Shown: positions 25,258 through 33,814 of the stretch, one piece after another
How positions within the stretch are numbered: position 1 is the first letter of the stretch
Layout of the letters: each line of letters begins with the position of its first letter
Assembly (NCBI RefSeq): GCF_010731535.1
Contig: NZ_AP022581.1
Location: 3,853,952-3,917,951 of the forward strand
DNA: 64,000 bases
DNA from: Mycobacterium lacus
GTDB taxonomy: Bacteria > Actinomycetota > Actinomycetes > Mycobacteriales > Mycobacteriaceae
Reading direction: 5' to 3'
The notes under the pieces: model-generated
What the model saw: only the letters and a program-made list of their open reading frames with translations
The model's database searches: none
What the model was told of the DNA's origin: nothing
Program-made: the position numbers and the translations under genes

Positions 25258-26358
25258 TTAGCCGAAGAAGATGTTGCGGCGGCCGGCCAACAACCGGTAC
25301 AGCGTCTGCTGGATCGTCTCACGCACCTGATCGGTCAACTCGAAGGTGACCATCGGGTCGTCGGCGTCGGTGGATGCGTAGTCGGCGGTGTAAATCGGCT
25401 CACCGAACGCGATGCGCCATTTCGACGGCAGCGGCACCAACCCGGCGGGCCCGGCCAACGGGAACAACGGTGTGATCGGGAAGTACGGCAGGCCAAACAG
25501 CCGCGCCAGCAACTTGACATCGGCCAACATCGGGTAGATCTCTTCGGAGCCGATGATCGAGCACGGCACAATCGGCGCCTTCGTGCGCAGCGCCGCCGAC
25601 ACGAACCCGCCGCGGCCGAACCTCTGCAGCCGATAGCGGTCCTCGAAGCGTTTGCCCAAACCCTTGTAGCCCTCTGGGAACACCGCGGTGAGCTCACCGG
25701 AGGCGAGCAGGCGCTGCGCATCGGTAGTGCAGGCCATGGTGTGGCCCGCCTTGCGCGCGGCCTCGCCGACCACGGGGAGGTCGAAGACCATGTCGGCGGC
25801 CAGCAACCGCAGATCCCGATGCGCAGGATGTTCATCGTGAACCGCCACCGAGAGCATCAACCCGTCGAACGGCAACACCCCGGCGTGATTGGCCACCAAC
25901 AACGCGGCACCATCGCTCGGAATGTTCTCGACGCCGCTGACTTCAACCCGGAACCAGGACCGGAAGAAGAACCTCAGCAAAGGCCGGACGATCGCGTTGT
26001 TGAAGTGCGGATCGAACCCGAATTCATCGACGCTGTAGTCGCCGGTCAGCCGTTGGCGGAGGAATGCGGCAACCGCGGCGACGTGCCGAGCGAGATCGTT
26101 GAGGGGCGCCTCCGCCGGCCCCGACTTGCCGGCGGTACCCGCCAGGCGGCGGTGTTCATCGATCTCGCGGACGACGGCGGCGATCTGTTCGGCCGACGCC
26201 CGCCCGCTTGGATCAGACAGCAACGAGGGATGCTGACGGGACGCCTCCACCCGTTGACCCGCACGCCGACGCGCCGCTACCCGGCCCCGATTTGTGTGCA
26301 GTGGAATGACATTCGCTCTGGTTTCGCCCGCCACGATATCTACCTGACTCCACCCCAT
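25258..26358 (-). CDS. Phospholipid/glycerol acyltransferase (PlsC-type, Rv0502-like)
   Basis: A 366-residue membrane-associated acyltransferase. The acceptor motif is VANHAGVLPFDGLML near residue 160, a histidine and aspartate spaced slightly wider than the classic HX4D, as is common in this actinobacterial branch. The second conserved block FPEGYKGLGKRF (substrate-binding FPEG) is near residue 225, and the third contains PIVPCSIIGSEEIYP near residue 260. The first ~110 residues are polar and probably disordered. Related proteins acylate lysophospholipids or glycolipids. It overlaps the galE2 stop by 19 bases and follows it on the same strand; cmaA2 converges on it with a 3-base gap. Confidence 0.82.
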   Translation of the reverse strand: MGWSQVDIVAGETRANVIPLHTNRGRVAARRRAGQRVEASRQHPSLLSDPSGRASAEQIAAVVREIDEHRRLAGTAGKSGPAEAPLNDLARHVAAVAAFLRQRLTGDYSVDEFGFDPHFNNAIVRPLLRFFFRSWFRVEVSGVENIPSDGAALLVANHAGVLPFDGLMLSVAVHDEHPAHRDLRLLAADMVFDLPVVGEAARKAGHTMACTTDAQRLLASGELTAVFPEGYKGLGKRFEDRYRLQRFGRGGFVSAALRTKAPIVPCSIIGSEEIYPMLADVKLLARLFGLPYFPITPLFPLAGPAGLVPLPSKWRIAFGEPIYTADYASTDADDPMVTFELTDQVRETIQQTLYRLLAGRRNIFFG

Positions 26359-27464
26359 GGAATTGGATTTCGGCTACCCCAGCGCTGCGCCAATGCAACT
26401 GCGCGACCCTCCAAGGAGCGTACCCGATGCGGGTCGATAATGGGAGTCAAGCCGCGGCCGCGCAGGTAGTCGTCGAAGGCCTCAGCCGTCGACCATTTCG
26501 GCTGAAATCCCAGTTCGGAGCGCATTCTGCTGGTGTCCATCACGCGGCCATAACTCAGGTAAGCGAATTGTTCACGATTGAGTTCGGTATAGCGATTAGC
26601 TCGCCTCAGCGAATCAAGCGCCCAGACCCCAAAACCTGGTACCGGCAACGGGATTCGGCCCGCTCGCCGGATCGCCTGCGACAGCATGATGATCCCGTCG
26701 GCGCCGATGTTGAACGTGCCAGCCTTGCCGGCCATCGCCGCGCGCTCCAGCGCACCCAGCGCATCCTGCTCGTGGAGCAGCTGCAGTCGCGCATCGCGGC
26801 CCAAGATCGTCGGGACCAGCGGCCCCGCCAGATATCGCGACAGCGTCGTGTCCATCGCCGGGCCGATCATGTTGGCCAGCCGCAAAATGGTCACCGCGAT
26901 ATCGGGCCGGCGCCGGCCCAGCCCGCGCACGTAGCCCTCGATATCGAGGCTGTCCTTGGGGAAACCCTCGCGGAAAGGTCTACGGCTGCTGCTGTCCTCG
27001 GTGAACATCACCGGATCGTGCGGACTCGAGCCATAGACCTCCGACGTCGACTTCAGCACGACGCGGCGCACCGAAGGCGCCTTCTGGCAGGCCGCGAACA
27101 GTTGCATCGCACCCATCACGTTGAGTTCCTTCAACGCCACGCTGCCACCGGACCGCGGCGCGTATGACGCTGCCGCGGCGTGCACCACCGTGTCGACGTC
27201 GCCATTTCGAATCACCTTGGCGATAAACGGATTACGAATATCCGCGCGAACGAACTCAGCCCGGCCCATCCGGCGCAGCATGTCCTTGCTCGGCGCAATC
27301 GCGTCCACGGCGATCACACGGTTGATCAGGGGATTCTGCGCAAGCCGAGCAGTCAGGTAGCCGCCCAGAAACCGGCACGCACCGGTGACCAGCACAACCT
27401 TGGGGTAATGCACATTGTCGCTGCCGCTCGCTCCGCCGCCGCCCCGGCCGTTCGACGAATCCAC
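26340..27464 (-). CDS. galE2: NAD-dependent epimerase/dehydratase (GalE2-like)
   Basis: A 374-residue extended-SDR protein with a short polar, glycine-rich N-terminus. The Rossmann motif is VVLVTGACRFLGGYLTARLA near residue 25, and the second strand/NAD contact is RADIRNPFIAKVI near residue 75. The GalE name comes from the M. tuberculosis orthologue Rv0501; the substrate has not been shown by anything visible here and the usual YxxxK pair is not clear to me. It precedes the acyltransferase gene with overlap and follows the small basic protein gene. Confidence 0.8.
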   Translation of the reverse strand: MDSSNGRGGGGASGSDNVHYPKVVLVTGACRFLGGYLTARLAQNPLINRVIAVDAIAPSKDMLRRMGRAEFVRADIRNPFIAKVIRNGDVDTVVHAAAASYAPRSGGSVALKELNVMGAMQLFAACQKAPSVRRVVLKSTSEVYGSSPHDPVMFTEDSSSRRPFREGFPKDSLDIEGYVRGLGRRRPDIAVTILRLANMIGPAMDTTLSRYLAGPLVPTILGRDARLQLLHEQDALGALERAAMAGKAGTFNIGADGIIMLSQAIRRAGRIPLPVPGFGVWALDSLRRANRYTELNREQFAYLSYGRVMDTSRMRSELGFQPKWSTAEAFDDYLRGRGLTPIIDPHRVRSLEGRAVALAQRWGSRNPIPWGGVR

Positions 27465-27531
27465 TCCGATAGCCTAGCCGCGAGGAGAAACAGGAACGTT
27501 ACAGCCGGGTGACGGTACGCGCCGGCGGGTC

Positions 27532-27633
27532 TTACTTGCCAAGTTTTCTGCGCTGCACCCGGGTGCGACGCAGCAGCTTGCGGTGCTTTTTCTTCGACAT
27601 GCGCTTGCGCCGCTTCTTGATGACTGAACCCAT
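27532..27633 (-). CDS. 33-residue basic protein, AURKAIP1/COX24-type (Rv0500B-like)
   Basis: The ATG at 27633 opens a 33-codon frame ending in TAA at 27532-27534. The peptide begins [19 protein letters not shown] and ends VQRRKLGK, so about 60% of residues are lysine or arginine. Actinobacteria almost universally keep this 33-residue protein, known as the AURKAIP1/COX24-domain protein and probably ribosome associated (bS22/bL37-like). It sits in an otherwise non-coding gap between the DNA-binding protein gene and galE2. Confidence 0.9.
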
Positions 27634-27754
27634 GGACTCCGCTATCTGACCCGTGACCGGCTGATGTGAAATGACCCGGACACCTTACCCGGCTGCCCAC
27701 GTGGAACACCAAACCGGCGCCACAGGCCCACGGGGGCCGGCGACTGACATTCGG

Positions 27755-28012
27755 CTAGCCCGCGTCGAAGTACGACGTCTCGAGCATGTCGTGGACCGCC
27801 TTGGCATGCACCCGGAACGACCGCCCAACCCGAACCGCGGGGAGCTCGCCGTTGTGCACCAGCCGGTACACCGTCATCTTGGAGACCCGCATCAGCGCCG
27901 CGACCTCGGCCACGGTGAGAAATTGAGTCCTGGCCTGCTGACCCTCGACGGAACCGGTGTCCCGCGGTTTAGCCGCGGAATCCCGTGCCGATGGTCCGTT
28001 CGTAGACGTCAT
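27755..28012 (-). CDS. Excisionase-type helix-turn-helix DNA-binding protein (Rv0500A-like)
   Basis: An 85-residue protein with a MerR/excisionase-like winged helix: FLTVAEVAALMRVSKMTVYR near residue 30 is the helix-turn-helix, and LPAVRVGRSFRVHAKAVHD near residue 55 is the wing. The first ~25 residues are polar. Actinobacterial chromosomes carry such a gene beside proC, so it is a resident regulator and not a phage excisionase. Targets are unknown. The gap back to proC (28013-28151) shows no other feature. Confidence 0.87.
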   Translation of the reverse strand: MTSTNGPSARDSAAKPRDTGSVEGQQARTQFLTVAEVAALMRVSKMTVYRLVHNGELPAVRVGRSFRVHAKAVHDMLETSYFDAG

Positions 28013-28151
28013 CGCAACCCAATCGTGTCAGGCACGCCCAATGCCAGCGGCTTCCCCTCCGCCGGCACCAACACGCGCATACAAGGAGGAGAATAGCGGG
28101 ACTAGTGGGGTTACTGGTACTGGTGGGGGAAAATCAGTTTAGAATCGTGAA

Positions 28152-29039
28152 TTATTCAGATGTAATTCTTAGCTGCTCAGAGCGGCTTTTGGCGGCTTGG
28201 ACCGCCGCGTCGACGGCTGCCCGCAACCCGCCGCGTTCGAGTTCGCGCAGCGCAGCGGAGGTGGTACCGCCGGGCGAGGTAACCGCCGCCCGCAATTGTG
28301 ACGCCGAGGAGGCCACCCGCAAGCCCAGCGGCTCGCCATCGGCGGATCGCCGGTCTTGATCCATCCGCTCCAGCAGCATTGCCGCCGACCCGGCCATCGT
28401 CTGCGCGGTCAGCTGGGCGGCCACCTGGCGGCTGAGACCCACGGCGACACCCGCATCCACTAGGGCCTCGACCAGAAGGAAGAAATACGCGGGACCCGAA
28501 CCGGACACCGCGGTCACCGCATCCATGTGCGACTCGGGAACCGTCAGCACGCTGCCGACCGCGTCGAACAAGGCCGAGACCTCCTCGAGCTGTGGTGCGG
28601 TCACGAACCGGCCCTTGGCGAGCGCGGTAACCCCCGCGCCCACCAATGCCGCCGCGTTCGGCATCGCCCTGATCACCGGTGTCCCGGCTGGGAGCTTGGA
28701 TTCGAAGTACGCGATCGTGACACCTGCCGCGACGGTGACGAATACCTGCTCGGCACTATCATGCTCGGCCGCGGCGGCGGCAGCGGCAAGATCGTCCATC
28801 ACCGCTTCGGCGTCGGCTGGTTTGACGGCGACGACGACGAACGTCGCGTTCTCCACCGCCTCGCTCACCGACGTCACCAACACCGAATAGGTGTCTGCCA
28901 GGTACTTGGCGCGATCAGCCACCTTCTCGGCCACCACCAGGTCTTTCACCTGCCGCCCCGCCCGCAGCAGACCCGACAGCAAGGCCTCACCGATGCTGCC
29001 GCCTCCGACGATCGCGATTCTTGCCATGTCGGAAAGCAT
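28152..29039 (-). CDS. proC: Pyrroline-5-carboxylate reductase
   Basis: The last step of proline synthesis, reducing 1-pyrroline-5-carboxylate with NAD(P)H. 295 residues. The dinucleotide motif IAIVGGGSIGEALLSGLLRA is near residue 7, and the family signature in the C-terminal dimer domain is AVTAVSGSGPAYFFLLVEAL near residue 175, with SPGGTTSAALRELE near 260. A second in-frame ATG at residue 5 (MARIAIVGG) is an equally likely start. In M. tuberculosis another gene (Rv0499) lies between proC and the sugar-isomerase-like gene; it is absent here, where only 156 bases separate them. Confidence 0.95.
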   Translation of the reverse strand: MLSDMARIAIVGGGSIGEALLSGLLRAGRQVKDLVVAEKVADRAKYLADTYSVLVTSVSEAVENATFVVVAVKPADAEAVMDDLAAAAAAAEHDSAEQVFVTVAAGVTIAYFESKLPAGTPVIRAMPNAAALVGAGVTALAKGRFVTAPQLEEVSALFDAVGSVLTVPESHMDAVTAVSGSGPAYFFLLVEALVDAGVAVGLSRQVAAQLTAQTMAGSAAMLLERMDQDRRSADGEPLGLRVASSASQLRAAVTSPGGTTSAALRELERGGLRAAVDAAVQAAKSRSEQLRITSE

Positions 29040-29195
29040 CGCAGACAGCTCGGCCGAGCCGCGCTACCGGGAGGGCATCCGGGGAGGTACCAGGGCCAGT
29101 TGGCGCGACACCGGGCGCGGACAGCAGCGGCCAAGATCAACCTGCCGCAGCGCCATTGCGGCAGTGAATAACGCGTTGATGATCTCCCCGGGATA

Positions 29196-30038
29196 TCAGC
29201 GCATCAAGTTCGTGCGGGCGAACTGCAACGATTCGGTCAGCATGGCTTCGCGCTCGTGGCCGGAACGCGCACTTGAGGTCGATACCTCCAGCACGACGTG
29301 ACCGGCGAAGCCACCGCCCGCCAGCATCTGGCACACCTCGGCGCAGGGTTGTGTGCCGCGCCCCGGCACCAGGTGCTCATCGGCGGGCAAGCCGCTGCCG
29401 TCACACAAGTGCAGATGCACCAGTCCCGAACCCATCCGCCGCGCCATGTTGATCGCGTGGGTGCCCGCGGTCGCGGTGTGCGACAGGTCCAGCGTGTAGT
29501 GCGCGTGGTTGCCGTCCAGCGGGTCGTAGGACGGCGCGAACGCCGAGATCGCCGGGCCGGGACCACCGCCGCGTTTGCGCATCCGTGCCCGAGACTGGTC
29601 GGCCCCGAAGAACCGGTCGGCCCGGAACGGGAACATGTTCTCGACTGCCACCCGCACGTCGCTGGATGCCTCCAGGGCGGACACCTGGTCGGTGAATCCG
29701 TCGGCGTAGCGACGCTGCCACCGGAACGGCGGATGCACAACCACCGTCGGCGCGCCCAGTTGTTCGGCCGCGCGCACACTGCGTTCCAGCTTGAGAATCG
29801 GATTGGCGCCCCACACCCGCTGCGAGATCAATAGGCAGGGCGCGTGCACGGACAACACGGGTACGCGGTAGCGCCGCGACAGCCTCTTGACGGCATCGAT
29901 GTCCTGGCTTACCGACTCGCCCCAGACCATCAGCTCCACCCCGTCGTAGCCGAGCCTGTCGGCATACTCGAATGCGGCCTCGGCCCGTAGCGGGTAGACC
30001 GAGGCCGTCGACAAGCCGACTTTGATCGCGGGGCGCAC
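29196..30038 (-). CDS. Sugar phosphate isomerase/epimerase-like TIM-barrel protein (Rv0498-like)
   Basis: A 280-residue AP-endonuclease-2-fold TIM barrel. Recognisable blocks are KVGLSTASVYPLRAEAAFEY at the start, GYDGVELMVWGESV near residue 30, VVVHPPFRWQRRYADGF near residue 98, LDLSHTATAGTHAI near residue 190 and VPGRGTQPCAEVCQML near residue 235. The His, Glu and Asp residues in these blocks fit the usual metal site. The family covers isomerases, epimerases and dehydratases, and the substrate is unknown. It lies 15 bases after the membrane protein gene (Rv0497-like), so it belongs to the ppx-Rv0497-Rv0498 transcript. Confidence 0.85.
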   Translation of the reverse strand: MRPAIKVGLSTASVYPLRAEAAFEYADRLGYDGVELMVWGESVSQDIDAVKRLSRRYRVPVLSVHAPCLLISQRVWGANPILKLERSVRAAEQLGAPTVVVHPPFRWQRRYADGFTDQVSALEASSDVRVAVENMFPFRADRFFGADQSRARMRKRGGGPGPAISAFAPSYDPLDGNHAHYTLDLSHTATAGTHAINMARRMGSGLVHLHLCDGSGLPADEHLVPGRGTQPCAEVCQMLAGGGFAGHVVLEVSTSSARSGHEREAMLTESLQFARTNLMR

Positions 30039-30053
30039 TGGCTGTGTGTGGCC

Positions 30054-31025
30054 CTAGCCCGATTGCAGGAGGGCCAACGGCCCCAGCGTGATCAGCGCCC
30101 CCACCGCAACCGCGATCAACGTGCTGCCGATGTCCTCGGTCTTGCGAACCACCCGCACCCCAACCACGAGTCCGAGGATGACCAACACTGCGAGCACCAA
30201 CGCCACCATGCCGTTCCACCGCCACAACTGGTCGAAGGCGATGAACAGCCCGGCGCCGAACGCGACGGCCAGCATCGATTGCAGCACGATCACGCTGGCG
30301 CGCCAGAGCGCCTGGAGTTTGCCCGTCGACCGGCGGGCAGCTTCGGGCGCAAGGTCGCGCTCGAAATCCAGATGGCCCTCGTCGAGTTCGGTCTCGGCCA
30401 CCAGCGAATCCGCCAGACCCGCCGCGACCTGCTCGTCGGCGCGCCGTCGCGCCACCTCGTCGGCGAGGCTCTGCCCACCGAAAAGCGTCCCTTCCGAAAT
30501 CTGCAGGTAAGAGCGCACGTACGCGGAATCCTCGGTCGACGGCTCGGCCTCACGCACCTCACTGTCCATCACGTCGACCGAGATGTCGGTGTAATGCTCC
30601 ACCGGGTCGGGACTCATATGCTCGGCACCCGACTGTTGCCCGGGTCCGTCCGCATCGCCGTCGTCGGTGCGACGCAGGGGGCGTGGATATTCGCTACGTT
30701 CCGGCCCGGATGCGGGTCGCGCGTGTGGTGACGACCTGGGCCACCGTGGCTCGGGTTCAGACCAGTACACGGTCTTAGCCCGGTGCTCGGCGGCCGGCTC
30801 GGCCGGTGCCGGCTTGGGATGGTCGGCTGTGTCGCGGCGATCATCACGGATGACGGGGATCTCACCGGTCAGCTCGGCGACGGTGACCGCGTCGGCATCG
30901 CCGCGCCGGCGGCGGCGCCGCCGGGTGACCGCCGGGGCACCGACGGTTCCATTCCTTGCCAGCAATTCGGCCACCGAGATTTGCCGCGTACCGGGGATCT
31001 CTGCCTCCGAGTGTGGTCCGGTCAT
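30054..31025 (-). CDS. Membrane protein with long acidic N-terminus (Rv0497-like)
   Basis: A 323-residue protein. The first ~230 residues are hydrophilic and probably disordered, with an early basic patch (TRRRRRRRGDADAV near residue 35) and many Asp/Glu/Pro residues. About four helices follow in the last 100 residues (VIVLQSMLAVAFGAGLFIAF, WNGMVALVLAVLVILGLVVG, TLIAVAVGALITLGPLALL). No enzymatic motif is visible. Its start overlaps the ppx stop by four bases (ATGA), so it is coupled to that gene. Confidence 0.82.
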   Translation of the reverse strand: MTGPHSEAEIPGTRQISVAELLARNGTVGAPAVTRRRRRRRGDADAVTVAELTGEIPVIRDDRRDTADHPKPAPAEPAAEHRAKTVYWSEPEPRWPRSSPHARPASGPERSEYPRPLRRTDDGDADGPGQQSGAEHMSPDPVEHYTDISVDVMDSEVREAEPSTEDSAYVRSYLQISEGTLFGGQSLADEVARRRADEQVAAGLADSLVAETELDEGHLDFERDLAPEAARRSTGKLQALWRASVIVLQSMLAVAFGAGLFIAFDQLWRWNGMVALVLAVLVILGLVVGVRVVRKTEDIGSTLIAVAVGALITLGPLALLQSG

Positions 31026-32041
31026 GGTTTGCTGCCTCTCGATCGGTTAACCACGTTCCGATCAACTACCTGACCTCCAGCATCGCCCACCGAGGTCTCC
31101 ACGAGAGCAGTTCCGTCGGCTTCGCTGTCGAGTTTGCGCAAGATGAGGCCTTCCCGTAGCGCCCACGGGCAGATGTCCACGGTTTCTATCGACAGCGCTC
31201 GCATGCTTGCCTCGGCCACCAGTGCACCCGCCACGATCTGTGGCGCTCGCTCGGCGCTCACTCCTTCCAGTTCTGCCCGGTCAGCGGTGGTCATCCTAGA
31301 GATGAAAGATATGAGTTGTCTGAGGCCGTTGGCCGTGAGCGTCCTTTTCACCCGCGGTCCGGCGGCTGAGGGCGCCGCACCGGTGAGGCGCGCCAACGAC
31401 CGAAAGGTCTTCGACGTCGCAACCGCCAGGTCGGGCTCGCCGGCCTCGAGAAGGGTCGCGCTGGCATCCGCCAATTCCGCATCCAGCCAATCACGCAGCA
31501 TCGCCACCCGTCGCCTCCCCGGCGGATCGTCGGGCAGCCACTCGCGGGTCAACCGTCCGGCACCCAGCGGCAGCGACAACGCGACCTCGGGTTCCTCGTC
31601 CACGCCGCTGGACACCTCCAGCGAGCCGCCGCCGATGTCGAGGTTGATGATGCGCCCCGCGCTCCACCCGAACCACCGTCGCACCGCCAGGAACGTCAGC
31701 CGCGACTCATCCACCCCGCGCAGCACCTGCAACTGGATACCCGTCTCTTTGCGCACCCGGGACAGCACGTCGTCGGAATTCTCGGCCTCACGCACCGCGG
31801 ACGTGGCGAAGGCCATCAACTCGGCGCAGCCGGAGCTGACCGCGATTTTGGCGAACTCGTCGATCGTCGAAATCAGCTTGTCGGCACCGCGTTTGGTGAT
31901 CTTGCCCGAGCTGTCGGTGGCCTCGGCCAACCGCAGCGTGGCCTTCGTCGAACTCATCGGCGTCGGATGCCCCCCTCGATGGGCATCCACCACCAACAGA
32001 TGGACGGTGTTGCTACCCACGTCCAGCACACCCAAGCGCAC
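31022..32041 (-). CDS. ppx1: Exopolyphosphatase / (p)ppGpp-pentaphosphatase family protein
   Basis: A 339-residue Ppx/GppA-type actin-fold protein. The phosphate-1 loop LGVLDVGSNTVHLLVVDAHR is at the N-terminus, and the second phosphate loop IINLDIGGGSLEVSSG is near residue 140. The start was set at the GTG at 32041 because the family begins directly with this loop; the open frame reaches 32089. This is the short, single-domain type. M. tuberculosis Rv0496 (PPX1) hydrolyses short-chain polyphosphate; ppGpp is another known ligand of the family. It heads the ppx-Rv0497-Rv0498 set and is divergent from the Rv0495c-like gene. Confidence 0.88.
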   Translation of the reverse strand: MRLGVLDVGSNTVHLLVVDAHRGGHPTPMSSTKATLRLAEATDSSGKITKRGADKLISTIDEFAKIAVSSGCAELMAFATSAVREAENSDDVLSRVRKETGIQLQVLRGVDESRLTFLAVRRWFGWSAGRIINLDIGGGSLEVSSGVDEEPEVALSLPLGAGRLTREWLPDDPPGRRRVAMLRDWLDAELADASATLLEAGEPDLAVATSKTFRSLARLTGAAPSAAGPRVKRTLTANGLRQLISFISRMTTADRAELEGVSAERAPQIVAGALVAEASMRALSIETVDICPWALREGLILRKLDSEADGTALVETSVGDAGGQVVDRNVVNRSRGSKP

Positions 32042-32163
32042 GAAAACCAAACTAGCCGGGCGACGACACCGGCGCTCAGCGACCCGCATACAAGCCCGGT
32101 AATCGAAGCCAACCGGACCCGGCAGCCCAGGTCCGGCCAGAATCGTGGTCTAACGTTGACCCC

Positions 32164-32958
32164 GTGGCAAACTCGCGCCTGAGCTCGGTGCACCCGGGGC
32201 AAGAGGTCGAGTTGGATTTCCCCCGTGAGTGGGTGGAGTTCTACGACCCCGACAATCCCGAGCACCTGATCGCGGCCGACCTTACCTGGTTGCTGTCGCG
32301 GTGGACGTGTGTGTTCGGCACCCCCGCCTGCCGCGGCACCGTGGCGGGCCGACCGCATGACGGGTGCTGCTCGCACGGTGCGTTTTTGTCCGACGACGAC
32401 GACCGCGCCCGGCTGGACGACGCGGTGCAAAAGCTCACCGACAAAGACTGGCAATTCCGCCAGAAAGGCTTGGGCCGCAAGGGTTATCTGGAACTCGACG
32501 AACATGACGGCCAGCCCCAACTCCGCACCCGCAAGCACAAGAACGCATGCATCTTCTTGAACCGGCCCGGATTTCCCGGCGGGGCCGGCTGCGCGTTGCA
32601 CAGCAAGGCCCTCACGTTGGGGGTGCCGCCGCTGACGATGAAACCCGACGTCTGCTGGCAGCTGCCGATCCGGCGCAGCCAGGAGTGGGTGACCCGGCCG
32701 GACGGCACGGAAATCCTCAAGACCACCGTCACCGAATACGATCGCCGTGGCTGGGGCTCCGGCGGCGCCGACCTGCACTGGTATTGCACCGGCGATCCGG
32801 CCGCCCACGTGGGCAACAAGCAGGTGTGGGAGAGCCTCGCCGACGAACTCACCGAGCTACTCGGCGAAAAGGCCTACGCGGAGCTGGCGGCAATGTGCAA
32901 GCGTCGCAGCCAATTGGGGCTCATCGCTGTGCATCCCGCAACGCGGGCGGCCAAGTAG
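32164..32958 (+). CDS. Conserved actinobacterial protein, cysteine-rich N-terminus (Rv0495c-like)
   Basis: A 264-residue protein of unknown function from a GTG at 32164. Near residue 50 it has closely spaced cysteines and histidines (CVFGTPACRGTVAGRPHDGC followed by CSHGAF) and later CIFLNRPGFPGGAGCALH near residue 130, then CWQLPIRR. The spacing suggests a metal or Fe-S centre of the type seen in YkgJ-like or DUF3109 proteins; that is inference. It is divergent from ppx and converges on the FadR-like gene. Confidence 0.8.
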   Translation: MANSRLSSVHPGQEVELDFPREWVEFYDPDNPEHLIAADLTWLLSRWTCVFGTPACRGTVAGRPHDGCCSHGAFLSDDDDRARLDDAVQKLTDKDWQFRQKGLGRKGYLELDEHDGQPQLRTRKHKNACIFLNRPGFPGGAGCALHSKALTLGVPPLTMKPDVCWQLPIRRSQEWVTRPDGTEILKTTVTEYDRRGWGSGGADLHWYCTGDPAAHVGNKQVWESLADELTELLGEKAYAELAAMCKRRSQLGLIAVHPATRAAK

Positions 32959-32987
32959 CCAGGTTGACCTGACCAGGCTCCAATCGG

Positions 32988-33710
32988 CTAACAGGTCTCG
33001 GCGTTCTCGTAAGACTGGACCATCCGTAGCGCGCTGGCATTCAGGTAGGCCTCGGCGGCGGCCGCGGCGGCCGTCGCATCGCGCGCCGATACGGCTTCGG
33101 TGATGGCCCGCAGGTCGGCGACCACTGCGTCGGCGTCGGCGTAGGCGCCGGTGAGCTCGTGTTCGCGACCGCCGAAGGCGTGCTCGACCCAGCGATAGAG
33201 CAACCCCAGCGCCCGATTGCGGGTGCCGTGGATCAGCACCCGGAAGAACGCGAGGTCGGCGGCTTGCCGCGCTGCGGCGGTGTCGGCCTCCTGTACCGCC
33301 GCCAACGCGGCTCGTAAGGCCCCGGAATCGTGGGGCGTGCTCCGGTCCGCCGCCAGCCGGCCGATCAACGGACCCAAGGCCGAGCGGATCTCGAGCAGCT
33401 CGACGAGAAAGCCTGGGCCGAGTTTTCGCACCAGCGCCTCGACCACCGCGGGATGGGTGAGACCCTCGGGGTCGCGTACCACGTTGCCACTGCCATGCCG
33501 GGCTTCGATCAGCCCCATGTGCTGCAGCCTCGCCAGGGCCTGCCGCAGCGACGTGCGGTTGACACCAAGCTGCTCGGCCAGCTCGCGCTCGGGCGGCAGC
33601 GTCGAGCCGGGCGGGAAGGCACCATCGAGGATGGCGTCGGCGATCGACGTCGCGATCTGTTCATCGAGGCGCTGACGGTCCGGCGGCCGAAAGATACTTG
33701 ACTGGTTCAT
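32988..33710 (-). CDS. GntR/FadR-family transcriptional regulator (Rv0494-like)
   Basis: A 240-residue regulator. The winged helix covers residues 10-75: IADAILDGAFPPGSTLPPER, then ELAEQLGVNRTSLRQALARL, then EARHGSGNVV. The C-terminal all-helical FCD-type ligand domain follows. M. tuberculosis Rv0494 is reported as a starvation- and fatty-acid-responsive regulator that represses its own promoter. Here it is divergent from the Rv0493c-Rv0492c operon. A TTGG-N5-CCAA palindrome overlaps its start codon. In-frame codons upstream of the ATG (beginning with a TTG) would add four residues. Confidence 0.9.
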   Translation of the reverse strand: MNQSSIFRPPDRQRLDEQIATSIADAILDGAFPPGSTLPPERELAEQLGVNRTSLRQALARLQHMGLIEARHGSGNVVRDPEGLTHPAVVEALVRKLGPGFLVELLEIRSALGPLIGRLAADRSTPHDSGALRAALAAVQEADTAAARQAADLAFFRVLIHGTRNRALGLLYRWVEHAFGGREHELTGAYADADAVVADLRAITEAVSARDATAAAAAAEAYLNASALRMVQSYENAETC

Positions 33711-33722
33711 TGGCTCAACCAA
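33710..33722. promoter_or_regulatory. Candidate operator of the FadR-like regulator
   Basis: TTGGCTCAACCAA is an inverted repeat with 4-base arms and a 5-base spacer at the start codon of the regulator, in the divergent region with the oxidoreductase operon. GntR/FadR proteins usually bind short palindromes near their own promoter, so autoregulation through this site is plausible. It does not match the E. coli FadR consensus exactly. Confidence 0.35.
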
Positions 33723-33814
33723 TATAGTGAACGGACCCGGGTGAGGTTCGGCGCCCCGCGTCGCGCACTCACCCCCGGGCCACGGGTCGCGGAATTGAGC
33801 GCAGAGGTAGTGCG